From Porticoccus sp950063125 (GTDB lineage: Bacteria > Pseudomonadota > Gammaproteobacteria > Pseudomonadales > Porticoccaceae), in NCBI RefSeq assembly GCF_963973895.1, contig NZ_CAXBBF010000001.1: a stretch of DNA of 64,000 nt; one strand, written 5' to 3'. Shown here piece by piece: positions 23,875 through 32,754 of this stretch. Each line of letters starts with the position of its first letter. Positions within the stretch are counted from its first letter, which is position 1. Both the position numbers and the translations under genes were made by a program. Under the pieces are notes generated by a model. It did no database searches and was not told where the DNA came from. It saw only the letters and a list, made by a program, of their open reading frames with translations.

Positions 23875-24269
23875 TTTTCTCTCGGTTTAAATCGTTATAT
23901 GGGGCCGGGCAGGGCAGCTATTCTAACGCCAATGGTAATGAAATTACCATGTGTTCTGCCGTCGTCGCAGTCGTCAAAATTTTGTGTAGTCTAGATACAT
24001 GATTTTGGTGTTTCAAGCGGAACATGTCTGATTTTTTCTGGAAATCTTCACGTGGATTTCGCCTTAAATGTGAATTACTGGCGGAGTAACAGGGCGTAAT
24101 CTCTTTCTTTGATAAGTTGCTCGGTTTGTAGTTTTTCTACATTGTTGGCTGCTTTTGTTCTGGCTAATCTCCGTGGGCGATCCCCGGTGGCTTTAATTGC
24201 CGTTGTTTACAGGGGGCTCTTGCCAATGCTTCCGTTGACTAAGGATAATGTGTTCCTTTGGCCGGAGCG
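23875..24269. other. divergent intergenic region between maeB and the ferredoxin reductase
   Basis: About 395 bp without a gene. It contains ATGGTAAT-GAA-ATTACCAT (23932-23950), a perfect palindrome with 8-bp arms and a likely operator for maeB, and the weaker GAAATC-N8-GATTTC (about 24043-24062) centred on CACGTG. I could not assign promoters or an RNA to the rest. Confidence 0.5.
23932..23950. promoter_or_regulatory. palindromic operator candidate upstream of maeB
   Basis: ATGGTAAT and ATTACCAT are perfect inverted 8-mers separated by GAA. The site lies 58-76 bp upstream of the maeB start codon. The regulator is not known. Confidence 0.5.
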
Positions 24270-25499
24270 ATGAGCAGCATGCAGAGACGGGTGGTTATTG
24301 TCGGAACAGGTCACGCTGCGGCACAACTTGCGTCGAGCCTTCGTCAGCAGGACTGGCAGGGTGAGATTCTGCTGGTGGGGGAGGAGTCTCAGGCCCCCTA
24401 CCAGCGCCCGCCGCTTTCGAAAGACTATCTCGCTGGCGAGAGGACGGCCGATAGTATCCTGATTCGTCCTGCTGCCGCCTATGCCAGCCATGGCATTGAT
24501 CTGTTGACCGGGCGCCGTGTGCTGAGCATTGACCGGACAGCAAAAATGGTCGCGCTGGAAGATGGACAACAATTGAACTATCAAAAGCTGGCCCTTTGTA
24601 CCGGCGCGCGTGCCAGGCCAGCCAGCATTAGGGGGGTTGGCAGCACGGGTGTGTTTTATTTGCGGACCCTTGCTGATGTGGACGGCATTCGCGCCAATAT
24701 CTCACCGGGTAAAAGCGCGGTCATAATCGGTGGTGGTTATATCGGTCTGGAAGCCGCTGCAGTATTGCGCGGCCTGGGGATGGCCGTGACGCTGCTTGAA
24801 TTAGAGGCGCGTGTTCTTTCCAGAGTCTGTGCGTCAGAGGTATCCGCTTTTTATGCCGAGGTACATCGTGAGGAGGGTGTGGATATCCACACGGGTGTCG
24901 AGGTGCTGTCCATAGAAAATGGAGATGGAATCAGAGTGGTGGTCTGTGCCGATGGCAGTCGTTTTCCTGCGGACCTGATCATTATCGGTGTAGGTGTTAC
25001 ACCCAATGTGGAGTTGGCTGAAGCCTGTGGGCTGGCGATAGACAATGGTATTCTGGTCGACGAGTTCGCCCGGACATCCGATCCGGACATTGTTGCCGCT
25101 GGCGATTGCACCAATCACCCGAACGAGCTGTTGGGACGCCGTGTGCGCCTGGAGTCCGTTCCCAATGCGGTCGAACAGGCAAAAACAGCGGCGGGGACAC
25201 TCTGTGGTCGACCAGTTCCGTACCAAAGTTATCCCTGGTTCTGGTCTGATCAATACGATTTGAAGTTGCAAATCGCCGGTCTGAGTGAGGGTTACGATCA
25301 GGTGGTCCTGCGGGGCGGCAAAGATCGGCAGAAAGGCTTTGTTGCCTGGTATCTCCGTGGTGGCCGGCTGTTGGCGGCAGATTGTATCAACCGGCCAAAA
25401 GAGTTTATGGTTGCCAGGCAACTGTTAGCCAGAGGGCTTGCTGTGGACCCTGTCGCGCTGGCTGATGAAACTATTGATCCAAAAAACTGGCTGAGCTGA
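24270..25499 (+). CDS. FAD-dependent ferredoxin/rubredoxin-type reductase
   Basis: About 409 aa. Two dinucleotide folds: FAD site VVIVGTGHAAAQLASSL at the start, YQRPPLSKDYL, an NAD(P)H-binding AVIIGGGYIGLEAAAVLRGLG in the middle, and the FAD motif IVAAGDCTNH. This is the putidaredoxin/rhodocoxin reductase type (CamA, ThcD), passing electrons from NADH to a 2Fe-2S ferredoxin, which is encoded 32 bp downstream. The start is uncertain: ATG 24270 has GGAG very close, ATG 24279 is the alternative. No cytochrome P450 or other oxygenase is in the window, so the terminal acceptor is unknown. Confidence 0.9.
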   Translation: MSSMQRRVVIVGTGHAAAQLASSLRQQDWQGEILLVGEESQAPYQRPPLSKDYLAGERTADSILIRPAAAYASHGIDLLTGRRVLSIDRTAKMVALEDGQQLNYQKLALCTGARARPASIRGVGSTGVFYLRTLADVDGIRANISPGKSAVIIGGGYIGLEAAAVLRGLGMAVTLLELEARVLSRVCASEVSAFYAEVHREEGVDIHTGVEVLSIENGDGIRVVVCADGSRFPADLIIIGVGVTPNVELAEACGLAIDNGILVDEFARTSDPDIVAAGDCTNHPNELLGRRVRLESVPNAVEQAKTAAGTLCGRPVPYQSYPWFWSDQYDLKLQIAGLSEGYDQVVLRGGKDRQKGFVAWYLRGGRLLAADCINRPKEFMVARQLLARGLAVDPVALADETIDPKNWLS

Positions 25500-25531
25500 T
25501 TGGCCACAATAGATAAATATGAGGTTGTTAT

Positions 25532-25852
25532 ATGCCGTTGATTCATTACGTCGAGGCGAATGGTGCAGAGTACGAGGCTGAGGTGCCGGTGGGGCAATCT
25601 GTTATGCAGGGTGCCGTCGATAATATGATTGACGGCATTCTTGGTGAGTGTGGTGGTGTGTGCAGTTGCGCGACCTGCCATTGTTATGTCGACGAGGACT
25701 GGTTTGATAAAGTGGGCCCGCCCGAAGGCGGTGAGCAGATGATGCTTGAGATGGTGCCGGCCCCGGAGCCAACCAGCCGCCTGAGCTGTCAAATCAAGGT
25801 TACAGATGAGTTGGATGGCCTGGTAGTAAGATTGCCGGTTTCCCAGTATTAG
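25532..25852 (+). CDS. 2Fe-2S ferredoxin (putidaredoxin/adrenodoxin type)
   Basis: 106 aa. Cluster ligands are in ECGGVCSCATC (C-x5-C-x2-C) and in LSCQI near the C terminus. The fold pattern VEANGAEYEAEVPVGQSVM fits P450-type ferredoxins. It is the likely electron acceptor of the reductase 32 bp upstream and donor to an oxygenase encoded elsewhere. It differs from the Isc-operon ferredoxin by context: no isc or hsc genes are nearby. Confidence 0.93.
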   Translation: MPLIHYVEANGAEYEAEVPVGQSVMQGAVDNMIDGILGECGGVCSCATCHCYVDEDWFDKVGPPEGGEQMMLEMVPAPEPTSRLSCQIKVTDELDGLVVRLPVSQY

Positions 25853-25930
25853 GTGTGGGCTGGGCAGTTGCAGTCCATGCCCCTTCAACCCCGTGGCGAC
25901 CTGTGCCCGGGGTTGTATATCTCGTAAAGC

Positions 25931-26248
25931 CTAAAGACCCTTAAACCAGTCCTGAAAGTAGCTGCCTATATAGGGTATCTCGGTTTCCTTATCGCTGATG
26001 GCACCGACAAGACTGATTATCCAGGCCACCAGCACCAGTATTGCCCAGATCATAACCAATGAGTTGTGAATCATGCTGAACACTATATTGCCGACAAACC
26101 CGCAAATCATGATGCCGAGATACTGACGAATATAGAAGGATGCATAGCTGTCACGCTTCTGCATGTTGAGTACCAGCGCAACAATCCAGCCTATCAGGGT
26201 AATGTGCGCGATGATTGCCTTGGCCTTGCCGCTTATCTTGTCGCTCAT
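25931..26248 (-). CDS. DUF4870-like membrane protein
   Basis: 105 aa with three hydrophobic segments (IIAHITLIGWIVALVLN, YLGIMICGFVGNIVFSMI, MIWAILVLVAWIISLVGAI) and the ending EIPYIGSYFQDWFKGL, the pattern of small DUF4870/Tic20-like inner-membrane proteins. The function of the family is unknown. It lies 69 bp after rnt on the same strand and could be at the end of the pyrC-rnt transcript. Confidence 0.75.
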   Translation of the reverse strand: MSDKISGKAKAIIAHITLIGWIVALVLNMQKRDSYASFYIRQYLGIMICGFVGNIVFSMIHNSLVMIWAILVLVAWIISLVGAISDKETEIPYIGSYFQDWFKGL

Positions 26249-26317
26249 AATGTCTATTCCTTGGTGGTGTTTGTGATGGTTTTCGGCAGACGGGATTTGC
26301 TGCGCCGTTTATCTGGC

Positions 26318-26950
26318 TTACTTGTTCCATCCGCCGAGATCCTTCCAGCGGTTGACGATACCACAGAACAATTCTGCCGTCTTTTCAGCGTCATAGGCCG
26401 CCGAATGTGCCTTATCATTGCTGAACTCAATTTCTGCTGCTTCGCAGGCTCGGGCCAGTACAGTCTGACCATAGGCAAGCCCAGCCAGTGTGGCCGTATC
26501 AAAGCAGGAAAATGGGTGGAAGGGGTTGCGTTTAATACCATTTCTTTCAACAGCGGCGTTGACAAACCCCAGGTCAAAATGCGCATTGTGTGCCACCATG
26601 ACGGCGCGGCTGCAGTGTGCGTCCTTGACTGCATTGCGAATAGGCTGAAACAGGGCCCTCAAGGCCTCATTTTCCTCCAGTGCCATCCGGTAGGGGTCGT
26701 TGATGTCGATGCCGGTGAAGTTCAGAGCCGCCTGTTCGATATTGGCGCCATCAAACGGGATCACCGCATGGTAGATAATCTCGCTGGGCATGAGGATGCC
26801 ATCTTCATCCATGGCCAGTGTCACAGCGGCCATTTCCAGCAACGCGTCGGTAGCGGCGTTAAAGCCGCCGGTCTCCACATCGATGACTACGGGGAGAAAG
26901 CCTCTGAAACGATCCGAGATAGGCGGGTGCATATTTAGCTGACGCTCCAT
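26318..26950 (-). CDS. rnt: ribonuclease T
   Basis: 210 aa from the ATG at 26950, which has GGAG ten bases upstream and overlaps the end of pyrC by 16 bp; an ATG at 26932 just after the pyrC stop is the alternative. DEDD exonuclease residues are visible: Asp and Glu in VVIDVETGGFN, Asp in HNAHFDLGF, and His and Asp in HSAAYDAEKTA. It trims the 3' ends of tRNA and other stable RNAs. The NRWKDLGGW end is typical. Linked to pyrC, as in several gammaproteobacteria. Confidence 0.96.
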   Translation of the reverse strand: MERQLNMHPPISDRFRGFLPVVIDVETGGFNAATDALLEMAAVTLAMDEDGILMPSEIIYHAVIPFDGANIEQAALNFTGIDINDPYRMALEENEALRALFQPIRNAVKDAHCSRAVMVAHNAHFDLGFVNAAVERNGIKRNPFHPFSCFDTATLAGLAYGQTVLARACEAAEIEFSNDKAHSAAYDAEKTAELFCGIVNRWKDLGGWNK

Positions 26951-27966
26951 TGCCTGGTTTCTCCAGCACCTAATGGTGTGAGTGTGTCGCTGCCAAAGGG
27001 CAGGCTGGTCGGACTTTGCCACGGTGAAAGCTGTAGCGTGATCGTGTCAGTATTGCGGGGTATGCCATAGAAGTCTGCGCCAAAAAAACTGGCAAACCCT
27101 TCGAGCTTGTCCAGCGCATCGGCTTGATCAAAGGCTTCGGCGTAGAGTTCGAGCGCGGCATGATTGGAGTAACAACCGGCACAGCCGCAGGCAGTTTCCT
27201 TGCGATGAGTGCTGTGGGGCGCCGAATCAGTGCCCAGAAAAAAACTGGGGTCGCCACTGGTGGCGGCTGCAATCAATGCCTGTTGATGATGTTGCCGCTT
27301 GAGAATTGGCAGGCAGTAGTAGTGTGGTCTGACTCCACCCGCGAGCAACTGATTTCGATTGAACAGCAAGTGTTGTGGCGTGATGGTGGCGGCTACCCTG
27401 GCCGATGCTTCTGCCACGAACTGGGCGCCGTCCCGGGTAGTGATATGTTCGAGCACAATTTTCAGTGCCGGAAAGTTGTTGGTGAGTTTGCCGAGATGCC
27501 GGTCGATAAACACCGCTTCCCGATCAAAAATATCGATTTCAGTATCCGTGACCTCACCGTGCAGCAGCAGTGGCATGCCGATTTTTTCCATACGTGCCAG
27601 GACGGGATAGATATTGTCCAGTTGGGTGACGCCGGAGTCCGAGTTGGTGGTCGCGCCGGCCGGGTAATACTTGCAGGCGACCACATGCCCCGACGCCGCG
27701 GCATGCTCTATTTCCGCCGGGTCGGTGTTGTCGGTCAAATACAGCACCATTAAAGGCTTCCACTGACTGTCGGCTGGACGATGGGCCAGAATTCGCTCTC
27801 GGTAAGCAAGGGCTTGAGCGGTATTGAGTACTGGCGGAATCAGGTTGGGCATGATGATGGCTCGCCCAAAATATCGCGCAGCGTCTGGCACCGTATAGGC
27901 GAGCAATTGGCCGTCGCGCAAGTGCAGGTGCCAATCATCGGGGCGGGTGATGGTAAATTCAGTCAT
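26935..27966 (-). CDS. pyrC: dihydroorotase (homodimeric type)
   Basis: 343 aa from the ATG at 27966 (MTEFTITRPDDWHLHLRDG). Zinc ligands are in the HLHLRDG motif, the carboxylated Lys in VACKYYPAG, and His in LLHGEVTD and LEHITT; catalytic Asp is in LGTDSAPH. It closes carbamoyl-aspartate to dihydroorotate in pyrimidine synthesis. rnt overlaps its 3' end, so the two are co-transcribed. Confidence 0.97.
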   Translation of the reverse strand: MTEFTITRPDDWHLHLRDGQLLAYTVPDAARYFGRAIIMPNLIPPVLNTAQALAYRERILAHRPADSQWKPLMVLYLTDNTDPAEIEHAAASGHVVACKYYPAGATTNSDSGVTQLDNIYPVLARMEKIGMPLLLHGEVTDTEIDIFDREAVFIDRHLGKLTNNFPALKIVLEHITTRDGAQFVAEASARVAATITPQHLLFNRNQLLAGGVRPHYYCLPILKRQHHQQALIAAATSGDPSFFLGTDSAPHSTHRKETACGCAGCYSNHAALELYAEAFDQADALDKLEGFASFFGADFYGIPRNTDTITLQLSPWQSPTSLPFGSDTLTPLGAGETRQWSVS

Positions 27967-28194
27967 GGTCAAGTTGGTTGCTACAGGTGGTCATTGAATC
28001 AATCAATGCTACCGGAATCGTTGCTGGCTTAACAGAAGAAACGAGGGGATCCTGTGCCAGTCGCCGGATTAAACATTTCGAGTCAGGATCAGGGTAATTC
28101 GGCAGAGCCTGCCCTGTTCACTGTGAAACTACCTGCTTAAGGATTAGAATAGTGCCCACTTTTATCCCACAAAATACCAATCAGGAGTCATGTC

Positions 28195-29418
28195 GTGTCC
28201 GACATTAAAAAAGTTGTTTTAGCCTATTCGGGGGGGCTGGATACCTCGGTTATTGTCAAATGGCTACAGGAAACCTATCGCTGTGAAGTCGTCACGTTTA
28301 CTGCGGATATCGGTCAGGGAGAAGAGGTGGAACCGGCCCGCGCCAAAGCGGCGGCGCTGGATGTGAAAGAAATTTATGTGGATGATCTTCGCGAGGAGTA
28401 TGTTCGTGACTATGTGTTCCCGATGTTTCGTGCCAACACCATCTATGAGGGGGAATACCTACTGGGGACATCAATTGCCCGGCCACTGATTGCCAAGCGG
28501 CTGATTGAGATTGCCAATGAAACCGGTGCGGATGCGATTTCTCACGGTGCGACCGGTAAGGGAAATGACCAGGTGCGTTTTGAGTTGGGCGCTTATGCCC
28601 TGAAGCCGGGCATCAAGGTGATTGCCCCCTGGCGGGAGTGGGATCTGACTTCCCGTGAAAAACTGATGGACTACTGTGAACAGCACGATATTCCGGTGGA
28701 TTTTTCTACCAAGAAGAAAAAATCCCCTTATTCGATGGATGCCAATTTGCTGCATATTTCCTATGAGGGCGGCAATCTGGAAGATCCCTGGTGGGAGCCT
28801 GAAGAGGATATGTGGCGCTGGAGTGTCTCTCCTGAGAGTGCGCCAGACCAGCCCACCTATGTGGAACTCACCTATGAAAAAGGCGATATCGTTGCAATTG
28901 ATGATCAGCCCATGACCCCCGCTACGGTTCTTGCTCACCTCAATAAATTGGGCGGCGACAATGGCATTGGTCGACTAGACTTGGTTGAGAACCGCTACGT
29001 GGGCATGAAATCACGTGGCTGCTATGAAACACCGGGCGGGACTATTATGTTGCGGGCTCATCGGGCCATTGAATCACTCACACTGGATCGTGAGGTGGCG
29101 CATTTGAAAGATGCATTGATGCCGAAGTATGCAGAGACGATCTATAACGGCTACTGGTGGTCCCCGGAACGCAAGATGTTGCAGGTAATGATTGATGAAA
29201 CGCAACACGTGGTAAACGGCAAGGTGCGTGTAAAGCTTTATAAGGGTAATGTCACTGTGGTGGGTCGTCAGTCTGATGACAGCCTTTTTGATGAGAAAAT
29301 TGCCACCTTCGAAGATGATGCCGGGGCCTATGATCAGAAGGATGCCGAGGGCTTTATCAAGCTGAATGCATTGCGTTTGCGAATTGCCGCCAACAAAAAT
29401 CGCAAGATGGATTCCTGA
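28195..29418 (+). CDS. argG: argininosuccinate synthase
   Basis: 407 aa. GTG start with CAGGAG seven bases upstream. The ATP pyrophosphatase loop VLAYSGGLDTSVI, SHGATGKGNDQVRFE and IAPWRE are present. It joins citrulline and aspartate at the cost of ATP. argH is not in the window. It appears monocistronic; the FNR box downstream at 29435 belongs to the oxidase operon. Confidence 0.98.
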   Translation: MSDIKKVVLAYSGGLDTSVIVKWLQETYRCEVVTFTADIGQGEEVEPARAKAAALDVKEIYVDDLREEYVRDYVFPMFRANTIYEGEYLLGTSIARPLIAKRLIEIANETGADAISHGATGKGNDQVRFELGAYALKPGIKVIAPWREWDLTSREKLMDYCEQHDIPVDFSTKKKKSPYSMDANLLHISYEGGNLEDPWWEPEEDMWRWSVSPESAPDQPTYVELTYEKGDIVAIDDQPMTPATVLAHLNKLGGDNGIGRLDLVENRYVGMKSRGCYETPGGTIMLRAHRAIESLTLDREVAHLKDALMPKYAETIYNGYWWSPERKMLQVMIDETQHVVNGKVRVKLYKGNVTVVGRQSDDSLFDEKIATFEDDAGAYDQKDAEGFIKLNALRLRIAANKNRKMDS

Positions 29419-29434
29419 CTGTCACCTGTTCGAG

Positions 29435-29448
29435 TTGATGCAAATCAA
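29435..29448. promoter_or_regulatory. FNR/Anr box of the ccoNOQP operon
   Basis: TTGATGCAAATCAA is a perfect TTGAT-N4-ATCAA site, 104 bp before ccoN. A -10-like TAATAC lies at 29474-29479, giving a class II activator geometry. It implies low-oxygen induction by an FNR/Anr protein. Confidence 0.85.
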
Positions 29449-29552
29449 TATCAGTGTCGGTGGGTTTAGGGAATAATACGCAGGGAGTACTTTAGGGGGT
29501 TGAAGACCGCTCTCCTGGGCTCCAACGAATGGATTAATGACGAGAAAATGCA

Positions 29553-30998
29553 ATGAGTAGCAATGTCGCAAGCACCGGTGGCCAGCCGGAATACAATATC
29601 AGGGTGGTCAAACAGTTTGCCATCATGACGGTGGTCTGGGGGATCGTCGGAATGCTGGTGGGGGTGTTTATCGCCGCCGAGCTGATCTGGCCAGGGCTCA
29701 ATTTTAATCAGTCATGGCTTCACTTTGGGCGACTTCGTCCACTCCACACCAACGCGGTTATTTTTGCCTTCGGCGGTTGTGCACTGTTTGCCGCAGCTTA
29801 CCATGTGGTGCAGAGAACCTGTCAGGCAAGGCTGTTTGGCGGCTGGCTGATAGGGTTCACCTTCTGGGGCTGGCAGGCGGTGATCGTGGCAGCTGCAATT
29901 ACGTTGCCCATGGGGCTGACCACCTCGAAAGAGTATGCGGAGCTGGAGTGGCCCATCGATATCCTGATTGCGTTGGTCTGGGTGTCGTTCGCGGTGGTGT
30001 TTTTTGGCACCATCATGAAACGTCGCACTAAGCACATCTACGTGGCTAACTGGTTCTTTGGGGCCTTTATCATCACGATTGCCGTGTTGCACCTCGGCAA
30101 CAGTGCTGCCATCCCGGTCACCGCGTTCAAATCCTATTCAGTCTATGCCGGTGCAATCGATGCGATGGTGCAATGGTGGTATGGTCATAATGCGGTGGGT
30201 TTTTTCCTGACTGCGGGTTTCCTGGGCATGATGTACTACTTTGTGCCCAAGCAGGCGGATCGGCCGATATATTCCTATCGCCTGTCCATTGTGCACTTCT
30301 GGGCGCTGATTGCCGTCTACATCTGGGCAGGCCCTCACCACCTCCATTACTCGGCGCTGCCAGACTGGGTTCAGAGCCTGGGGATGGTGATGTCCCTGAT
30401 CCTGCTCGCACCCTCCTGGGGTGGCATGATCAACGGCATGATGACCCTGTCTGGTGCCTGGCATAAACTCCGTTACGATCCCACCCTGCGCTTTCTGGTG
30501 GTGTCACTGTCTTTTTACGGTATGTCGACCTTTGAAGGCCCAATGATGTCGATCAAGACAGTAAATGCGTTGTCTCACAATACTGACTGGACGATTGGCC
30601 ATGTTCATTCCGGTGCCCTTGGCTGGGTGGCCATGATTTCCATTGGTATGCTGTATCACCTGATTCCAGTACTTTATCAACGCGCCCAGATGTACAGTGT
30701 AAAACTGATCAACCTGCACTTCTGGATGTCAACTATTGGCACTGTCCTTTACATTGCCTCCATGTGGGTTAACGGGATTGCTCAGGGCTTGATGTGGCGC
30801 GCTTTCAATACTGATGGGACCCTGACGTACAGCTTTGTTGAATCAATTGAGGCGAGTTACCCGGGATATTATGTACGTTTGCTGGGTGGTGTCATTTTCT
30901 TTGCCGGTATGCTGGTGATGGCCTACAACGTCTGGCGAACCATTCGTGGGGATGTTCAGCAGCAGGAAGTGACCGCTGCCGAACCCCGTACAGTCTGA
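29553..30998 (+). CDS. ccoN: cytochrome c oxidase, cbb3-type, subunit I
   Basis: 481 aa, about 12 membrane helices. Heme and CuB ligands are visible: PLHTNAVIFAF, the CuB His in WWYGHNAVGF, the His pair in AGPHHLHYSALP, and TIGHVHSGALGW for heme b and b3. It is the catalytic, proton-pumping subunit of the high-affinity oxidase in the inner membrane. First gene of ccoNOQP, controlled by the upstream FNR box; ccoO starts 13 bp downstream. Confidence 0.98.
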   Translation: MSSNVASTGGQPEYNIRVVKQFAIMTVVWGIVGMLVGVFIAAELIWPGLNFNQSWLHFGRLRPLHTNAVIFAFGGCALFAAAYHVVQRTCQARLFGGWLIGFTFWGWQAVIVAAAITLPMGLTTSKEYAELEWPIDILIALVWVSFAVVFFGTIMKRRTKHIYVANWFFGAFIITIAVLHLGNSAAIPVTAFKSYSVYAGAIDAMVQWWYGHNAVGFFLTAGFLGMMYYFVPKQADRPIYSYRLSIVHFWALIAVYIWAGPHHLHYSALPDWVQSLGMVMSLILLAPSWGGMINGMMTLSGAWHKLRYDPTLRFLVVSLSFYGMSTFEGPMMSIKTVNALSHNTDWTIGHVHSGALGWVAMISIGMLYHLIPVLYQRAQMYSVKLINLHFWMSTIGTVLYIASMWVNGIAQGLMWRAFNTDGTLTYSFVESIEASYPGYYVRLLGGVIFFAGMLVMAYNVWRTIRGDVQQQEVTAAEPRTV

Positions 30999-31011
30999 TA
31001 GGAGAACAACA

Positions 31012-31626
31012 GTGAAACATGAGATTGTTGAAAAGAATATCGGGCTGATGATTGTACTGATCGTGGTTGCCATCAGCTTCGGTGGGCTAACCCAGATTAT
31101 TCCGCTGTTCTGGCAGACTGAAACCACTCAGCCTGTCGAGGGCCTCGAACCACTGGGACCATTGGCTCTTGAAGGTCGTGATATTTACATTCGTGAAGGT
31201 TGCCATGTGTGCCATACGCAGATGGTCAGGCCGTTGCGCGCTGAAACCGAGCGTTACGGTCACTATTCTGTTGCGGGTGAGCATGTTTACGAGCACCCCT
31301 TCCTCTGGGGCTCCAAGCGCACTGGTCCCGATTTGGCGCGGGTTGGTGGTCGCTATAGTGACGACTGGCAGCGGGCTCACCTCTACAACCCGAGGGATGT
31401 GGTGCCTGAGTCAAACATGCCAGCGTTCCCCTGGCTGTTTGAAAATACGCTAACCGGTAAAGATACTGCGGCGAAAATGAAGGCATTAAGAACAGTTGGC
31501 GTACCCTATACAGATGAGGATATTGCCAATGCCGCTGCACCTTTTGCCAGCGGCGAGGTAAAGGAAATAGATGCGCTGGTGGTGTACCTCCAGCAACTAG
31601 GCACACTTTTGACGCAGAAACGCTAA
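31012..31626 (+). CDS. ccoO: cbb3 oxidase subunit II, mono-heme cytochrome c
   Basis: 204 aa. GTG start with GGAG upstream. An N-terminal membrane anchor (GLMIVLIVVAISFGGL) is followed by the periplasmic heme c site CHVCH (Cys64, Cys67, His68) and the Met ligand region (SNMPAFPW). It passes electrons to CcoN. Its stop codon overlaps the ccoQ start by one base (TAATG). Confidence 0.97.
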   Translation: MKHEIVEKNIGLMIVLIVVAISFGGLTQIIPLFWQTETTQPVEGLEPLGPLALEGRDIYIREGCHVCHTQMVRPLRAETERYGHYSVAGEHVYEHPFLWGSKRTGPDLARVGGRYSDDWQRAHLYNPRDVVPESNMPAFPWLFENTLTGKDTAAKMKALRTVGVPYTDEDIANAAAPFASGEVKEIDALVVYLQQLGTLLTQKR

Positions 31627-31805
31627 TGGATCAGGGCACATTACAAGGTATCGGAACCATCCTCACCATGATCGCTTTTCTCGGGGTCTGTTGGTGGGCT
31701 TACAGTGGCCGCAAGAAAAAAGATTTTGATGAGGCGGCACAACTACCCTTTGTTGATGACACCAAAGTTGATGACACCAAATCTTCTCAGGATGAAGATA
31801 AGTAG
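31626..31805 (+). CDS. ccoQ: cbb3 oxidase subunit IV
   Basis: 59 aa, short: MDQGTLQGIGTILTMIAF, then LGVCWWAYSGRKKKDFDEAA and an acidic tail with two VDDTK repeats. It has one membrane helix with a basic stretch on the cytoplasmic side, as in CcoQ/FixQ, which stabilises the complex. It starts on the ccoO stop (TAATG) and ends 14 bp before ccoP. Confidence 0.93.
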   Translation: MDQGTLQGIGTILTMIAFLGVCWWAYSGRKKKDFDEAAQLPFVDDTKVDDTKSSQDEDK

Positions 31806-31819
31806 AGGCACGAGCTGAC

Positions 31820-32719
31820 ATGAGTACCTTCTGGAGTATCTGGATTATCGTATTTACCGCAATCACCATTGTCGGTTGTACATGGTTGTTGTTCGCCAAT
31901 CGCAAGGTTGAAGTTTCCGATGACCTCAAAGAGGGCGAGGCCCAAAAAACTGGACATGTTTACGACGGCATTGAGGAGTATGACAACCCCCTACCAGCCT
32001 GGTGGTTCAAGATGTTCCTGGGCACCGTTGTTTTCGGGGTCATCTATCTGGTGTTGTATCCGGGGCTGGGAAACTTTGGTGGTGTGCTCGGCTGGACCCA
32101 AGTGGGTCAGTGGGAAGAAGAGGTGGCCGAAGCAGAGGCGAAGTATGCGCCTCTCTATGAGCAGTATAGCGGTACACCGGTTGAGGAGCTGATTGCCAAC
32201 CCCGAAGCCATGAAAATGAGCCGCCGTCTATTCAATAATAACTGTGCGGTCTGTCATGGTTCCGATGGCAGGGGCAGCTATGGTTTCCCCAATCTGGCAG
32301 ACAACGACTGGCTTTACGGCGGCAGTGCGGAAGATATCAAGACTACGCTAGTCAATGGGCGGCAGGGTGCTATGCCTGCGCTCGGCGGTGCGCTGGGTGA
32401 AAAAGGCGTTGATAATGTTGCAGAGTATGTTTTCAAAATCAGCGGCCGCGAGCATGATGCTGCAAAGGCTGAGGCCGGTGGTCAGTTGTTTGCAACTTAC
32501 TGCGCTGCCTGTCATGGCCCAGACGGGACAGGCAATAAAATGCTGGGAGCACCGAATCTGACGGATGGTATCTGGTTGTATGGTGGTTCCCCCACTCTGG
32601 TTCGCCATAGTATCCGCAATGGCCGAAACGGCAATATGCCCGCACAGGGCGATAAGCTGAAGGCTGAAAAAATACATCTGTTGACGGCGTATGTGTACAG
32701 CTTATCCAAAAACCAATAA
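31820..32719 (+). CDS. ccoP: cbb3 oxidase subunit III, di-heme cytochrome c
   Basis: 299 aa. Membrane helices near the N terminus (FWSIWIIVFTAITIVGC and MFLGTVVFGVIYLVLY) and two heme c sites: CAVCH (Cys142, Cys145, His146) and CAACH (Cys228, Cys231, His232), with later Met ligands in QGAMPALGG and NGNMPAQG. It receives electrons from soluble cytochromes. Last structural gene of the operon. Confidence 0.97.
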   Translation: MSTFWSIWIIVFTAITIVGCTWLLFANRKVEVSDDLKEGEAQKTGHVYDGIEEYDNPLPAWWFKMFLGTVVFGVIYLVLYPGLGNFGGVLGWTQVGQWEEEVAEAEAKYAPLYEQYSGTPVEELIANPEAMKMSRRLFNNNCAVCHGSDGRGSYGFPNLADNDWLYGGSAEDIKTTLVNGRQGAMPALGGALGEKGVDNVAEYVFKISGREHDAAKAEAGGQLFATYCAACHGPDGTGNKMLGAPNLTDGIWLYGGSPTLVRHSIRNGRNGNMPAQGDKLKAEKIHLLTAYVYSLSKNQ

Positions 32720-32754
32720 CGTCTGAGGGCTTTTAACAGGAGTGTCAAAATTAA

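Noticed and set aside
28033..28194. An ArgR box upstream of argG
   Set aside because: No convincing TGAAT-N-ATTCA pair is visible.
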